64,000 nt of DNA from assembly GCA_020846935.1 (NCBI GenBank), contig JADLCY010000012.1, positions 1-64,000 on the forward strand. The letters are read 5' to 3'. The position numbers and the translations under genes were made by a program. The notes beneath the pieces were generated by a model. The model was not told the origin of the DNA, did no database searches, and was given only the letters and a program-made list of their open reading frames with translations. Source of the DNA: Gemmatimonadaceae bacterium (GTDB lineage: Bacteria; Gemmatimonadota; Gemmatimonadetes; Gemmatimonadales; Gemmatimonadaceae). Position 1 is the first letter of the stretch. Each line of letters opens with the position of its first letter. Shown here in pieces: positions 17,929 through 25,849 of this stretch.

Positions 17929-20151
17929 ATGGCGAAGCTCCCCGCCTCCATCGAGCACCTGGTGCACCAGTTCGGGCCGCACCGCAACGATGTGCCGCCG
18001 GGCGGCTGGACGGCGACCGCCACGCCGGACCGGCTGGTGAAGACGCATTGCTGTTTCTGCGGTCAGCAGTGCGGGTTGCAGCTCAAGGTTCGCGACAACC
18101 GGGTGATCGGATTCGAACCGTGGGAGGAGTTTCCGTTCAACAGGGGCAAGCTGTGCCCCAAGGGCGTCAAGCGATACCTCCAGAACGAACACCCGGACCG
18201 CCTCCTGCAACCGCTGGAGCGCTCCGAGGGGCAGGGCTTCCGTGAGAGTTCGTGGGACGCTGTCCTCGACCGCACGGCGTCCGAAATCCGCCGCGTCCAG
18301 GAGGCCTACGGCAAGGACGCGTTCGCCATCCTGTCGGGCTCGTCGATGACGAACGAGCGCGCGTATCTGATGGGGAAGTTTGCGCGCGTGGCGGTGCAAA
18401 CGGCGAACATCGACTACAACGGCCGCCTGTGCATGGTGTCGGCTGCCGCGGCCTCCAAGAAGATCCTCGGCATCGATCGCAGCGCCAACCCGTGGAGCGA
18501 CATCCGCGAGGCCAAGGCGATCCTCGTCGCCGGCTCCAACATCGGTGAGTGCTCGCCGATCACCACCGAGTACCTGTGGGACGCGCGCGAGCGCGGTGCG
18601 AAGATCATCCTGCTCGACCCGCGCATGACGCCGGTGGCGCGCTCGGTGGACCTGTACATCCCGGTGCGACCGGGTGGCGATATCGGCGTCTTCAACGGCA
18701 TGCTGCACGTGATGATCGAACGTGGGTGGATCGACCACGAGTTCATCGCGGCGCACACCACGGGTTGGGACGCCCTCGCCGAGTCGCTCGCGAAGTACAC
18801 GCCGGAGTACGCAGCACGGATTGCGGGGGTGCCGGCGTCGCTCATCGTGAAGGCCGCCGAGATCTGGGGGCCGGCGCCAACGAGCTTTCTCATGCACGCG
18901 CGCGGCATCGAGCACCATTCCAAGGGTGTCGAGAACTGCATGGCGGCGATCAACCTCGTCGTCGCCACCGGGCGTATCGGGCGCGAAGGGTGCGGATACG
19001 CCATGATCACGGGCCAGGGCAACGGCCAGGGCGGTCGCGAACAAGGGCAGAAGTCTGACCAGCTGCCTGGCGCACGCGACATCGAGAACCCGGAGCACCG
19101 GCGCCACATCGCCGGCATCTGGGGCGTGAGCGAAGCGTCCATTCCGCGCAAGGGACTCTCCTACATCGAGATCCTCGAGGCTGCACACGCCGGGAAGATT
19201 CGCGGGCTGCTGCTGCTCTGCACGAACCCGATGGTGTCCGCGCCGGACCGCAACTTCATGCGCGAGGCGTTCGAGCGGCTCGAGTTCTTTGCGGTCGCGG
19301 ACTTCTTCATGTCCGAGACCGCCCGCTATGCCGATGTCGTGCTGCCATGCGCCCTCATGGAAGAGGACGAGGGCACGACGACCAGCGTCGAAGGACGCGT
19401 GATCCATCACCGGCAAGCGGTCGATCCGCCGGCCAATGCCCGGCAGGACTGGAAGATCGTGAGCGGCCTGGCCAGTCGTCTGGGCGCCGCAGACAAGTTC
19501 GCGCACCAGTCAGCGCGCGAGATCTTTGACGAACTGCGCGTCGCCTCACGAGGCGGGGTCGCCGACTACTACGGCATTACCTGGGAGCGAATCGACGAAC
19601 AGTTCGGCGTGTTCTGGCCGTGCCCCTCGGCCGACCATCCGGGGACACCGCGTCTCTACGAAGGGGGGCGCTTTGGGCATGCCGACGGCAAGGCGCACCT
19701 TCAGGTCGTCGAGTGGCGGCCACAGCGCGAGGAACCGGACGCCGAGTATCCCGTGATCCTCACCACGGGACGCGTGGTGTCGCATTTCCTGTCGGGGACG
19801 CAGACACGCCGCATCGGTCCGCTCGTCGATCAGTGCCCGCAGCCGTTCTGCGAGATGCATCCGCGACTCGCCGAGACGCTTGGTGTGAAGGACGGCGATA
19901 TCGTGCGGGTGGAGAGTCGTCGAGGGTCGCTCGTCGTGCGGGCGTCGGTCGTGCACACCATCAGGCCCGACACGGTGTTCGTGCCATACCACTGGCCGCT
20001 GGACCGCGCCGCCAACGCCTGCACGGTACGCGCGCTCGATCCTGTGTCGCGCATCCCGGAGTACAAGGTGTGCGCCGCTCGAGTGAAAAAGCTCGACGCG
20101 GCCGATGACGCGACACACGCGCTCACGCCCGAGGCCGGGGGGCTGCGATGA
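17929..20151 (+). CDS. NarB/NasC-like molybdopterin oxidoreductase, probable nitrate reductase
   Basis: A 740-residue cytoplasmic Mo-bisMGD enzyme; no Tat leader. An N-terminal [4Fe-4S] site is formed by C41 or C42, C44, C48 and C76 (CCFCGQQC ... LCPKG). The Mo ligand is a cysteine within [10 protein letters not shown], as in NarB/NapA and unlike selenocysteine formate dehydrogenases. [12 protein letters not shown] resembles the GGRE segment of assimilatory nitrate reductases. The C-terminal domain (from about 600) is the molybdopterin-dinucleotide-binding fold. Most likely it reduces nitrate to nitrite with electrons from its membrane and Fe-S partners. A formate or other oxyanion substrate is not excluded. 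Confidence 0.85.
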   Translation: MAKLPASIEHLVHQFGPHRNDVPPGGWTATATPDRLVKTHCCFCGQQCGLQLKVRDNRVIGFEPWEEFPFNRGKLCPKGVKRYLQNEHPDRLLQPLERSEGQGFRESSWDAVLDRTASEIRRVQEAYGKDAFAILSGSSMTNERAYLMGKFARVAVQTANIDYNGRLCMVSAAAASKKILGIDRSANPWSDIREAKAILVAGSNIGECSPITTEYLWDARERGAKIILLDPRMTPVARSVDLYIPVRPGGDIGVFNGMLHVMIERGWIDHEFIAAHTTGWDALAESLAKYTPEYAARIAGVPASLIVKAAEIWGPAPTSFLMHARGIEHHSKGVENCMAAINLVVATGRIGREGCGYAMITGQGNGQGGREQGQKSDQLPGARDIENPEHRRHIAGIWGVSEASIPRKGLSYIEILEAAHAGKIRGLLLLCTNPMVSAPDRNFMREAFERLEFFAVADFFMSETARYADVVLPCALMEEDEGTTTSVEGRVIHHRQAVDPPANARQDWKIVSGLASRLGAADKFAHQSAREIFDELRVASRGGVADYYGITWERIDEQFGVFWPCPSADHPGTPRLYEGGRFGHADGKAHLQVVEWRPQREEPDAEYPVILTTGRVVSHFLSGTQTRRIGPLVDQCPQPFCEMHPRLAETLGVKDGDIVRVESRRGSLVVRASVVHTIRPDTVFVPYHWPLDRAANACTVRALDPVSRIPEYKVCAARVKKLDAADDATHALTPEAGGLR

Positions 20152-20765
20152 CCGAATACGCGATGGTGCTCGACTACTCGCGCTGCATCGGCTGTCAGGC
20201 GTGCGTTCAGGCGTGCGGCGAATGCGACACGCATCGCGGACGATCGATGATACACCTGGAGACCATTCGGCGGCGCGACAGCGTGCAGACGGCGCCCCAG
20301 GTGTGCATGCACTGCGAGAATCCCGTCTGCGCCCGTGTGTGTCCGGCCGACGCGATCAAGAAGACGCCGGACGGCGTGGTGCAGAGTTCGCTCAAGCCGC
20401 GGTGCATCGGGTGCTCGAACTGCGTCATGGCCTGCCCGTTCGGCGTACCCAAGTACTTCGCCGAGATCGACCAGATGATGAAATGCGATCTGTGTTACGA
20501 TCGCACGAGTGTCGGGCGCAAGCCGATGTGCGCCACCGTGTGCCCATCCCAGGCCATCACGTTCGCGCCGATCGACGAGGTGCAACGGAGCCGGCACGGG
20601 ACGCCCGTCAACCAATTCCGCTTTGGGCGCGAAGTCGTGCGCACGAAGGTCTTTGTGATGGTGCCCGAAGGATCCTCGGCACTGGATGTGGGGCTCGTTC
20701 CCCTGGAGCGCAGGCACGCGGCGCCGCCGGATGATGTCGCCGCGCTACTCGAGGACATGCACTGA
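20148..20765 (+). CDS. 4x[4Fe-4S] ferredoxin-type electron-transfer subunit
   Basis: A 205-residue DmsB/NrfC-like protein with sixteen cysteines in four groups: [37 protein letters not shown] and CDLC...CATVCP. It should hold four [4Fe-4S] clusters and wire the membrane subunit to the molybdoenzyme. There is no signal peptide, consistent with a cytoplasmic complex. Its ATG overlaps the stop of the molybdoenzyme gene and its stop overlaps the Rieske ATG, showing translational coupling. Confidence 0.93.
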   Translation: MTEYAMVLDYSRCIGCQACVQACGECDTHRGRSMIHLETIRRRDSVQTAPQVCMHCENPVCARVCPADAIKKTPDGVVQSSLKPRCIGCSNCVMACPFGVPKYFAEIDQMMKCDLCYDRTSVGRKPMCATVCPSQAITFAPIDEVQRSRHGTPVNQFRFGREVVRTKVFVMVPEGSSALDVGLVPLERRHAAPPDDVAALLEDMH

Positions 20766-21277
20766 TGGACAGCGAAAAGAAGGAGACGCCCGCCGTTCCG
20801 CGCTGGCGCGAGGACTTCCCGATCGGCTGGGAGCGCGATCACTACATCACGCGCCGTGAGTTGGCAAAGTTCCTCACATTGGGATCGGCGCTGCTCGCGG
20901 CCATGACAGGCGCGGTCGCCGTCATCGGCCGGTGGTTCTACCGGGCCCGTGTCGAAGGGCCGGGTCAGTTGATCACGAAGTCTTCGGCAGTGCCGGCCGG
21001 CGGTTCAGTGCTCTTCCGGTATCCCACCGCAGATGATCCGTGCATCCTGCTGCGCGACACGGACGGAACGCTTCGCGCCTACTCGCAGGTATGCACTCAC
21101 CTGTCGTGCGCGGTGGTGCATCGACCGGAAGAGGGCAGCCTGTTCTGCCCGTGCCACCACGGATGGTTCGATGCAACGACCGGCGCTCCGACCGGTGGCC
21201 CTCCGACCCGCCCGCTGCCACGCATTCGCCTGGAGATGTCGGGCGATGAGGTACATGCCGTTGGGAGGGACGTGTAA
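20765..21277 (+). CDS. bc1-type Rieske [2Fe-2S] protein
   Basis: A 170-residue protein with one membrane anchor at about residues 37-60 (LTLGSALLAAMTGAVAVIG), preceded by an ITRRELAKF segment. The cluster motifs are CTHLSC and CPCHHG, giving two Cys and two His ligands plus the extra Cys pair of bc1-type Rieske proteins; Gly is replaced by Ser in the first box. It resembles the QcrA Rieske subunit of menaquinol-cytochrome c reductases but sits inside a molybdoenzyme operon with no cytochrome c gene, so it is probably part of the same electron path. Confidence 0.92.
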   Translation: MDSEKKETPAVPRWREDFPIGWERDHYITRRELAKFLTLGSALLAAMTGAVAVIGRWFYRARVEGPGQLITKSSAVPAGGSVLFRYPTADDPCILLRDTDGTLRAYSQVCTHLSCAVVHRPEEGSLFCPCHHGWFDATTGAPTGGPPTRPLPRIRLEMSGDEVHAVGRDV

Positions 21278-21278
21278 C

Positions 21279-21524
21279 ATGGGCACCCCTCGGCAGGGAC
21301 TTCCGCTCTTTACGGCGATGTGCGTGCTGATCGGCACCCTGGTCGTCATTCAGCTGTGGCTGCTGGCCGCCGCGATCGACGCAACCCTGAGCGATCAGCA
21401 GGCGGTCCTGCTGCCGGCGACGCTGGCGTCGGTCGTGCTGCTCGGAATCAACGGGGCTCTCCTGCTGTACGCGCTCGACTTTGATCGCAGGCTGAGCGGG
21501 CGTGCGCCGCATGAGCGCGACTGA
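21279..21524 (+). CDS. small two-span membrane protein (DUF6755-like)
   Basis: An 81-residue protein with two hydrophobic helices, about 10-33 (FTAMCVLIGTLVVIQLWLLA) and 44-66, ending in a short charged tail. Size and sequence resemble the DUF6755 family, which I recall next to Rieske and molybdopterin genes; that assignment is from memory. It begins one base after the Rieske stop and overlaps the HPP gene by 14 bp. It is probably an accessory subunit of the membrane complex. Confidence 0.75.
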   Translation: MGTPRQGLPLFTAMCVLIGTLVVIQLWLLAAAIDATLSDQQAVLLPATLASVVLLGINGALLLYALDFDRRLSGRAPHERD

Positions 21525-22164
21525 ACCACCCCGCGAACGCGGGCCGCTCGATGTACTCGAGCCCGACGTCGTCCGCGGCATCGTCAGGCACGTGCGGCTC
21601 GCGCGACTGCTCGGCCGTTTTCCCGAGCGTCCCGTGTGGGCCGCATTCATGTTCATCAACGGCTTCGTCACCATCGCGCTCCTGGCCGGCGTGGCGATGG
21701 TGACGGGTACGCCGTTTGTTTTTCCCTCGCTTGGCCCCACGGCGTTCCTGTTCTTCTTCACGCCGAATGCACCGACAGCGAGTCCGCGGCACACGATCAT
21801 CGGACACGCCATCGGCATCGTGTGTGGATACGGGGCGCTCGTGTTGTTCGGGCTGGCGGATGCCGGGCCGGCCATGTCGACCGGCGTTGACCTGCCTCGC
21901 GTCGGCGCTGCGGCGCTCTCGCTGGGTGCGACTGGCGCCCTGATGATTCTGTTCAGGGCGGCGCATCCGCCGGCGGGTGCGACGACGCTCATCATTTCCC
22001 TCGGCGTCGTGTCGAAGCCTGCGCACCTGGTCGTGATCGAGGTCGCGGTCGCACTCCTGACGCTGCAGGCAATCGCAATCAACCGCATGGCGGGGCTGCC
22101 GTACCCTCTGTGGGCGCGACGACAATCGCCGGGCGACGTTCCGAGCGCGCGCAGCCCGGGATGA
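21511..22164 (+). CDS. HPP-family membrane protein, candidate nitrite transporter
   Basis: A 217-residue protein with four to five membrane spans and the family signature AHPPAGATTLI near residue 153. Plant and cyanobacterial HPP proteins have been linked to nitrite transport across membranes. Its place inside a nitrate-reductase-like operon supports export or uptake of nitrite here, though the substrate is an inference. ATG 21511 lies inside the end of the preceding gene, and its stop overlaps the next ATG. Confidence 0.88.
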   Translation: MSATEPPRERGPLDVLEPDVVRGIVRHVRLARLLGRFPERPVWAAFMFINGFVTIALLAGVAMVTGTPFVFPSLGPTAFLFFFTPNAPTASPRHTIIGHAIGIVCGYGALVLFGLADAGPAMSTGVDLPRVGAAALSLGATGALMILFRAAHPPAGATTLIISLGVVSKPAHLVVIEVAVALLTLQAIAINRMAGLPYPLWARRQSPGDVPSARSPG

Positions 22165-22895
22165 AGGCGGTGCTCGACGGAGACGTCCTTCGCGCGTTCA
22201 TGGGACGGTTCGCCGGCTACGGGAATCCCGCTGCTCCGCTGTGGTTCGTTGGCATGGAAGAAGGGAGCGGTCAGGGCATCGCCGAACTCTCGCGCCGCGT
22301 GCTTGCCTGGGACGCGCGCGGTCGAAGGGTGCTGGAGGACCTGCCGTCATACCACCACGCGATCGGGCTGCCTCGACACTTCGTTCCGCCCTTTCCTCTC
22401 CAGCGCACGTGGGCGCCGCTGCTGCGCATCCTCATGGCGTGGCGCGGAGCAGCCGCGACGCTTGCCGATCTTCGACGCGCTCAGACAAGCGAGCTGGGAA
22501 CGCCACACGGTGACTCGGCACTCGTTGAGCTGCTGCCGCTACCGGCGCCAGGGCTCGCCCACTGGCCATACGGTGCGCTCGCGTCGCAGCTGCCGGAACT
22601 CGCCGACCGTGGCACGTACGCCGAGGCGCTGCGTGGCCCACGCATCACGCTGCTGCGTGCGCTGCTGATGCAGACGTCGGCGCGTGTGGTGGTGTGTTAC
22701 GGATTGGGCTACACCGCGGACTGGTCGTGCCTTGTGGGGACGACCCTGCAGGCGCGCACGACCGAAGGGCAGCGCTGGCTCCATGCGTGCAGGGAATCCA
22801 CACACTTCGCGATCGTACCGCATCCGGTAGCCCGCGGAACGCCCCAGCGATTCTGGGCCAGCCTCGGCGATGCGCTCCGCCAGAGCGTCGGATGA
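22161..22895 (+). CDS. uncharacterised protein, possibly uracil-DNA-glycosylase fold
   Basis: A 244-residue soluble protein, the last gene of the operon, whose ATG overlaps the HPP stop. Near the N-terminus LWFVGMEEGSG resembles the GExPG motif A of uracil-DNA glycosylases, and IVPHPVARG near the C-terminus resembles motif B (HPS). The spacing and the central region (ARVVVCYGLGY) fit that superfamily, but the catalytic residues are not the classical ones. It may be a divergent glycosylase-fold protein with another role. Why it is coupled to redox genes is unknown. Confidence 0.6.
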   Translation: MKAVLDGDVLRAFMGRFAGYGNPAAPLWFVGMEEGSGQGIAELSRRVLAWDARGRRVLEDLPSYHHAIGLPRHFVPPFPLQRTWAPLLRILMAWRGAAATLADLRRAQTSELGTPHGDSALVELLPLPAPGLAHWPYGALASQLPELADRGTYAEALRGPRITLLRALLMQTSARVVVCYGLGYTADWSCLVGTTLQARTTEGQRWLHACRESTHFAIVPHPVARGTPQRFWASLGDALRQSVG

Positions 22896-22981
22896 AGCGG
22901 GCGCTGCGCCCCCGTGCCGCGGCATCCTTCTGCATCGCGCTCGGACTCGACATGTTCACCGCATCGCGTTCCCGATCAGCC

Positions 22982-24322
22982 ATGCCACGTCCCGTCTGCC
23001 GGATCATCGCGTCCCTCGCCCTCGCTGCCGCCTGTCTGACAGGGTCCCTCCGGGCTCAGGCGACGGGCAGTGTCCCCGCAGAACGACTCGCCGCGCGCGA
23101 GTGGTACCGTGACGCCGGGTTCGGGATGTTCATCCACTGGGGCGTCTACAGCCTGCTCGGCGCCGGCGAGTGGGTCATGAACAATCGCGAGATCAGGGTC
23201 CCGCAGTACGAGTGGCTGGCCTCGACGTTCAATCCCGTGCGCTTCGATGCGCGGGAATGGGTCGCCCTCGCCAGGGCTGCCGGCATGCGCTACATCACGA
23301 TCACGGCGCGACACCACGATGGCTTTTCGATGTTCGGGTCGAAGGTGACGCCGTACAACATCGTGGACCACACGCTCTTCAAGCGCGATCCGCTGCGCGA
23401 ACTGGCCGAGGAGTGCCGACGGCAGGGCCTGAAGCTCTTCTTCTACTACTCGCAGCTCGACTGGCGACTGCCGGACTACTATCCGCGCGGGCAGACGGGA
23501 AAGGGCACCGGACGCCCGGAGTCCGGCGAGTGGCCCCGGTATCTCGACTTCATGGATCGCCAGCTCGAAGAACTGCTCACCAATTACGGACCGTTGGGTG
23601 GCATCTGGTTCGATGGCATGTGGGACAAGCCGGACGCCGACTGGCGGCTGGCGCGCACGTACGGTCTCATCCACCGTCTGCAACCGGCAGCGCTGATCAT
23701 CCCGAATCACCACTCGGCGCCACTGCCTGACGAGGACGTGCAGACGTTCGAACAGGATCTTCCCGGGTCGAACACTGCCGGATGGAACACGTCGACGATC
23801 AGCGACCTGCCGCTCGAGACGTCACTGACGATGAATCGCTCGTGGGGCTACAACATCACCGACACCAGCTTCAAGTCGACGCGCGAGATCATCCACTACC
23901 TGGCACGTGCCGCAGGTTACGGTGCGAACCTCCTGCTCAACGTCGGCCCGCGACCCGACGGCACGATCCAGCCCGAGGCCGTGGCGCGGTTGCGTGAGGT
24001 CGGCCAGTGGATGGCCGTGTACGGGTCGTCGATCCACGGGACGCGGCGCGGGCCGGTGCCACCCCGTCAGTGGGGTTCGACGACACGCCGGGGAGACAGC
24101 GTCTTCGTCCACGTGCTCGACTGGCCCGATCGCGTGCTGTCGCTCCCGCCGTTAGGCGCTCGTGTCGCCGGCGCCGCCATGCTCGATGGCGGTGCGACCG
24201 TCGGCGTCGCACAAACCGCGGAGGGCGTAACGCTGACCCTGCCGGACATCCCGGCGAATGTCCCTGATCGCGTGGTTGTCCTTCGATTGAGCCGAGCGGC
24301 GGGAGGCGACGCGCGGCGCTGA
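22982..24322 (+). CDS. exported GH29 alpha-L-fucosidase
   Basis: A 446-residue secreted glycoside hydrolase that removes alpha-L-fucose from glycans. Signal peptide from ATG 22982 ends SLRAQA. GH29 landmarks: GMFIHWGVYSLLGAGEW, ARHHDGFSMF, GGIWFDGMWD (the Asp is the expected nucleophile), SWGYN and GANLLLNVGPRPDG. The C-terminal part is a small beta domain. Upstream in-frame ATGs at 22892 and 22952 would spoil the leader, so 22982 is preferred. It stands alone, with no fucose-uptake genes nearby. Confidence 0.95.
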   Translation: MPRPVCRIIASLALAAACLTGSLRAQATGSVPAERLAAREWYRDAGFGMFIHWGVYSLLGAGEWVMNNREIRVPQYEWLASTFNPVRFDAREWVALARAAGMRYITITARHHDGFSMFGSKVTPYNIVDHTLFKRDPLRELAEECRRQGLKLFFYYSQLDWRLPDYYPRGQTGKGTGRPESGEWPRYLDFMDRQLEELLTNYGPLGGIWFDGMWDKPDADWRLARTYGLIHRLQPAALIIPNHHSAPLPDEDVQTFEQDLPGSNTAGWNTSTISDLPLETSLTMNRSWGYNITDTSFKSTREIIHYLARAAGYGANLLLNVGPRPDGTIQPEAVARLREVGQWMAVYGSSIHGTRRGPVPPRQWGSTTRRGDSVFVHVLDWPDRVLSLPPLGARVAGAAMLDGGATVGVAQTAEGVTLTLPDIPANVPDRVVVLRLSRAAGGDARR

Positions 24323-24555
24323 GACGGGCAGCCGTTTTATCGAAGGAGCAGAGCCACGCCAGGTGCTGGCGTCGCCTGACGATGCGGGATGGGCCACGCG
24401 CTTTCTCCGCCCAACTTGCGAAAACGTCCTGACCGATTCCTGCCCTCGGAGCTGATCCTCGATCTGGCGGTCTGGCCCCGGGAAGCATCCCCGCCCCCAT
24501 GGCGCACGCAGGGGCCCGGGCGCCGCGTCAGGCGGCACCCGGCCCATCGAGAGTG

Positions 24556-24981
24556 CTATGCGACCTCGATCTTCCGCGCCTTTGCGGCTTCACTCTTGGG
24601 CACCGTCACCGTCAGCACTCCGTCGACGAACGTGGCCGAAATGCCCTCGCCGTTGACGTGCTGCGGAAAGCGAAGGGACCGCTCGAACGTGCCCCAGCTG
24701 CGCTCCGCGAGGAACAGACGCGTGGAGTCCGTAGCGGATGTGCTGCTCGACGGACGTTCACCGCGGAGCGTCAGCGTGTTGCGCTCGAAGGTCAGCTCGA
24801 CGTTCTCGCGGCGCACGCCAGGGAGATCGACGGTGAGCACCCACGCCTGATCGTTCTCCACGGCATCGAGTGCGGGCGACCATGTCGCCACGGGTGCGCC
24901 GCGGTCGGCGAACGAGTCCATCGCACGGCTGAGGTTCACCATACGATCGAAGACGCTGTGGAATGGGGTGATGGCAACCAT
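24556..24981 (-). CDS. Hsp20/alpha-crystallin small heat-shock protein
   Basis: A 141-residue holdase chaperone. The alpha-crystallin domain covers about residues 40-141: VLTVDLPGVRRENVELTFE, LTLRGER, then RSLRFPQHVN and the conserved GVLTVTVPKSE with a KKIEV-like end (ARKIEVA). Start ATG 24981 is preceded by GAAGGAG. I found no CIRCE operator upstream. Confidence 0.95.
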   Translation of the reverse strand: MVAITPFHSVFDRMVNLSRAMDSFADRGAPVATWSPALDAVENDQAWVLTVDLPGVRRENVELTFERNTLTLRGERPSSSTSATDSTRLFLAERSWGTFERSLRFPQHVNGEGISATFVDGVLTVTVPKSEAAKARKIEVA

Positions 24982-25225
24982 GGGATGCAAGCTCCTTCGT
25001 GGGATGTAGGGGGAGTGTCTGACGTGGCGGACTGACAGGCCTCGCGCTGTCGAACTGAAGGGGCAGGGTCCATGCCCACCGCGTCGAGTCAGGCTGGCCG
25101 ACACGGAGCCGACCGGCGTGCATGGGTGACAGGGCGTGCGCCACGGTTGCAGACTCGACAGCGCTCGGCGCAGCTGGGCGCAGCGCGTCGCAGTCGGTCG
25201 CGCGCTCGACGGCGCGCCCCGCCCC

Positions 25226-25726
25226 TCAGAACGTGAGGACGTGCTCGCGACGGTCACCCACGGCGAAATACAACGAGAAGCGCCGATCGCCCGGGCGCAC
25301 CAATACGGATACGATGTTCCGCTGGTTGTCGAACTGGTCGAACATCACGGCGTGACGCAACCCGAGTCGCGTGACCCTGGCAGGCGCCAGGTACTCCACG
25401 TCGTACCACCACATGGGTGCGATGCCGTCGCCGGGATCGGCGCCAGCAGCAACCACGCGCGCCGGGAGTCGCCGACCACCCGCCGTCAGCGCGACCGTGG
25501 AGTCAAGGTAGCGCTCGAAGGCGGCGCGCTGAGGATCCGCCGCCGTGATGCGCAGATCCCGGCGACCGGTCGAGCGCTGCAGGGCTGCTTCCGTGTCGTC
25601 GTGGAACAGGCGGATGCGCCCGGTGATCTTTCGACCTTCGACCACCAGCCGGGTGTGCGTCAGGTGGATGTCGTGCCGAGGGCCGGCCAGGGGCAACAGC
25701 AGCAACAGTGGGACGAATCGGTGCAT
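25226..25726 (-). CDS. exported DUF6702-like protein
   Basis: A 166-residue protein with a short signal peptide (MHRFVPLLLLLPLAG). The mature part, HDIHLTHTRLVVEGRKITGR then RLFHDDTEAALQ and a C-terminal FDNQRNIVSVLV strand, resembles DUF6702, small secreted proteins of unknown function often found near metallopeptidase or TonB-receptor genes. It is divergent from the TonB receptor at 25850, with 123 bp between the starts, so the two may share regulation. Confidence 0.7.
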   Translation of the reverse strand: MHRFVPLLLLLPLAGPRHDIHLTHTRLVVEGRKITGRIRLFHDDTEAALQRSTGRRDLRITAADPQRAAFERYLDSTVALTAGGRRLPARVVAAGADPGDGIAPMWWYDVEYLAPARVTRLGLRHAVMFDQFDNQRNIVSVLVRPGDRRFSLYFAVGDRREHVLTF

Positions 25727-25849
25727 CTGAGGATTCCTGTCGAGCCTTCCACGCGACACCTTCCCGGAAACGCACAACCGATCCCCGATGAAGCTACCGA
25801 CCAGGTGCCAGGCGAGCGACGCCGGGCACATTTCGCGTGAGCGCACTCG

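Noticed and set aside
17929-20151. Formate dehydrogenase
   Set aside because: The Mo ligand region is NGRLCM with Cys and a GGRE segment follows, as in nitrate reductases; no FdhE or formate-channel gene is near. Not fully excluded.
24982-25225. CIRCE or RpoH-type heat-shock control upstream of the Hsp20 gene
   Set aside because: No inverted TTAGCACTC element and no convincing CTTGAA / CCCCAT pair at correct spacing.
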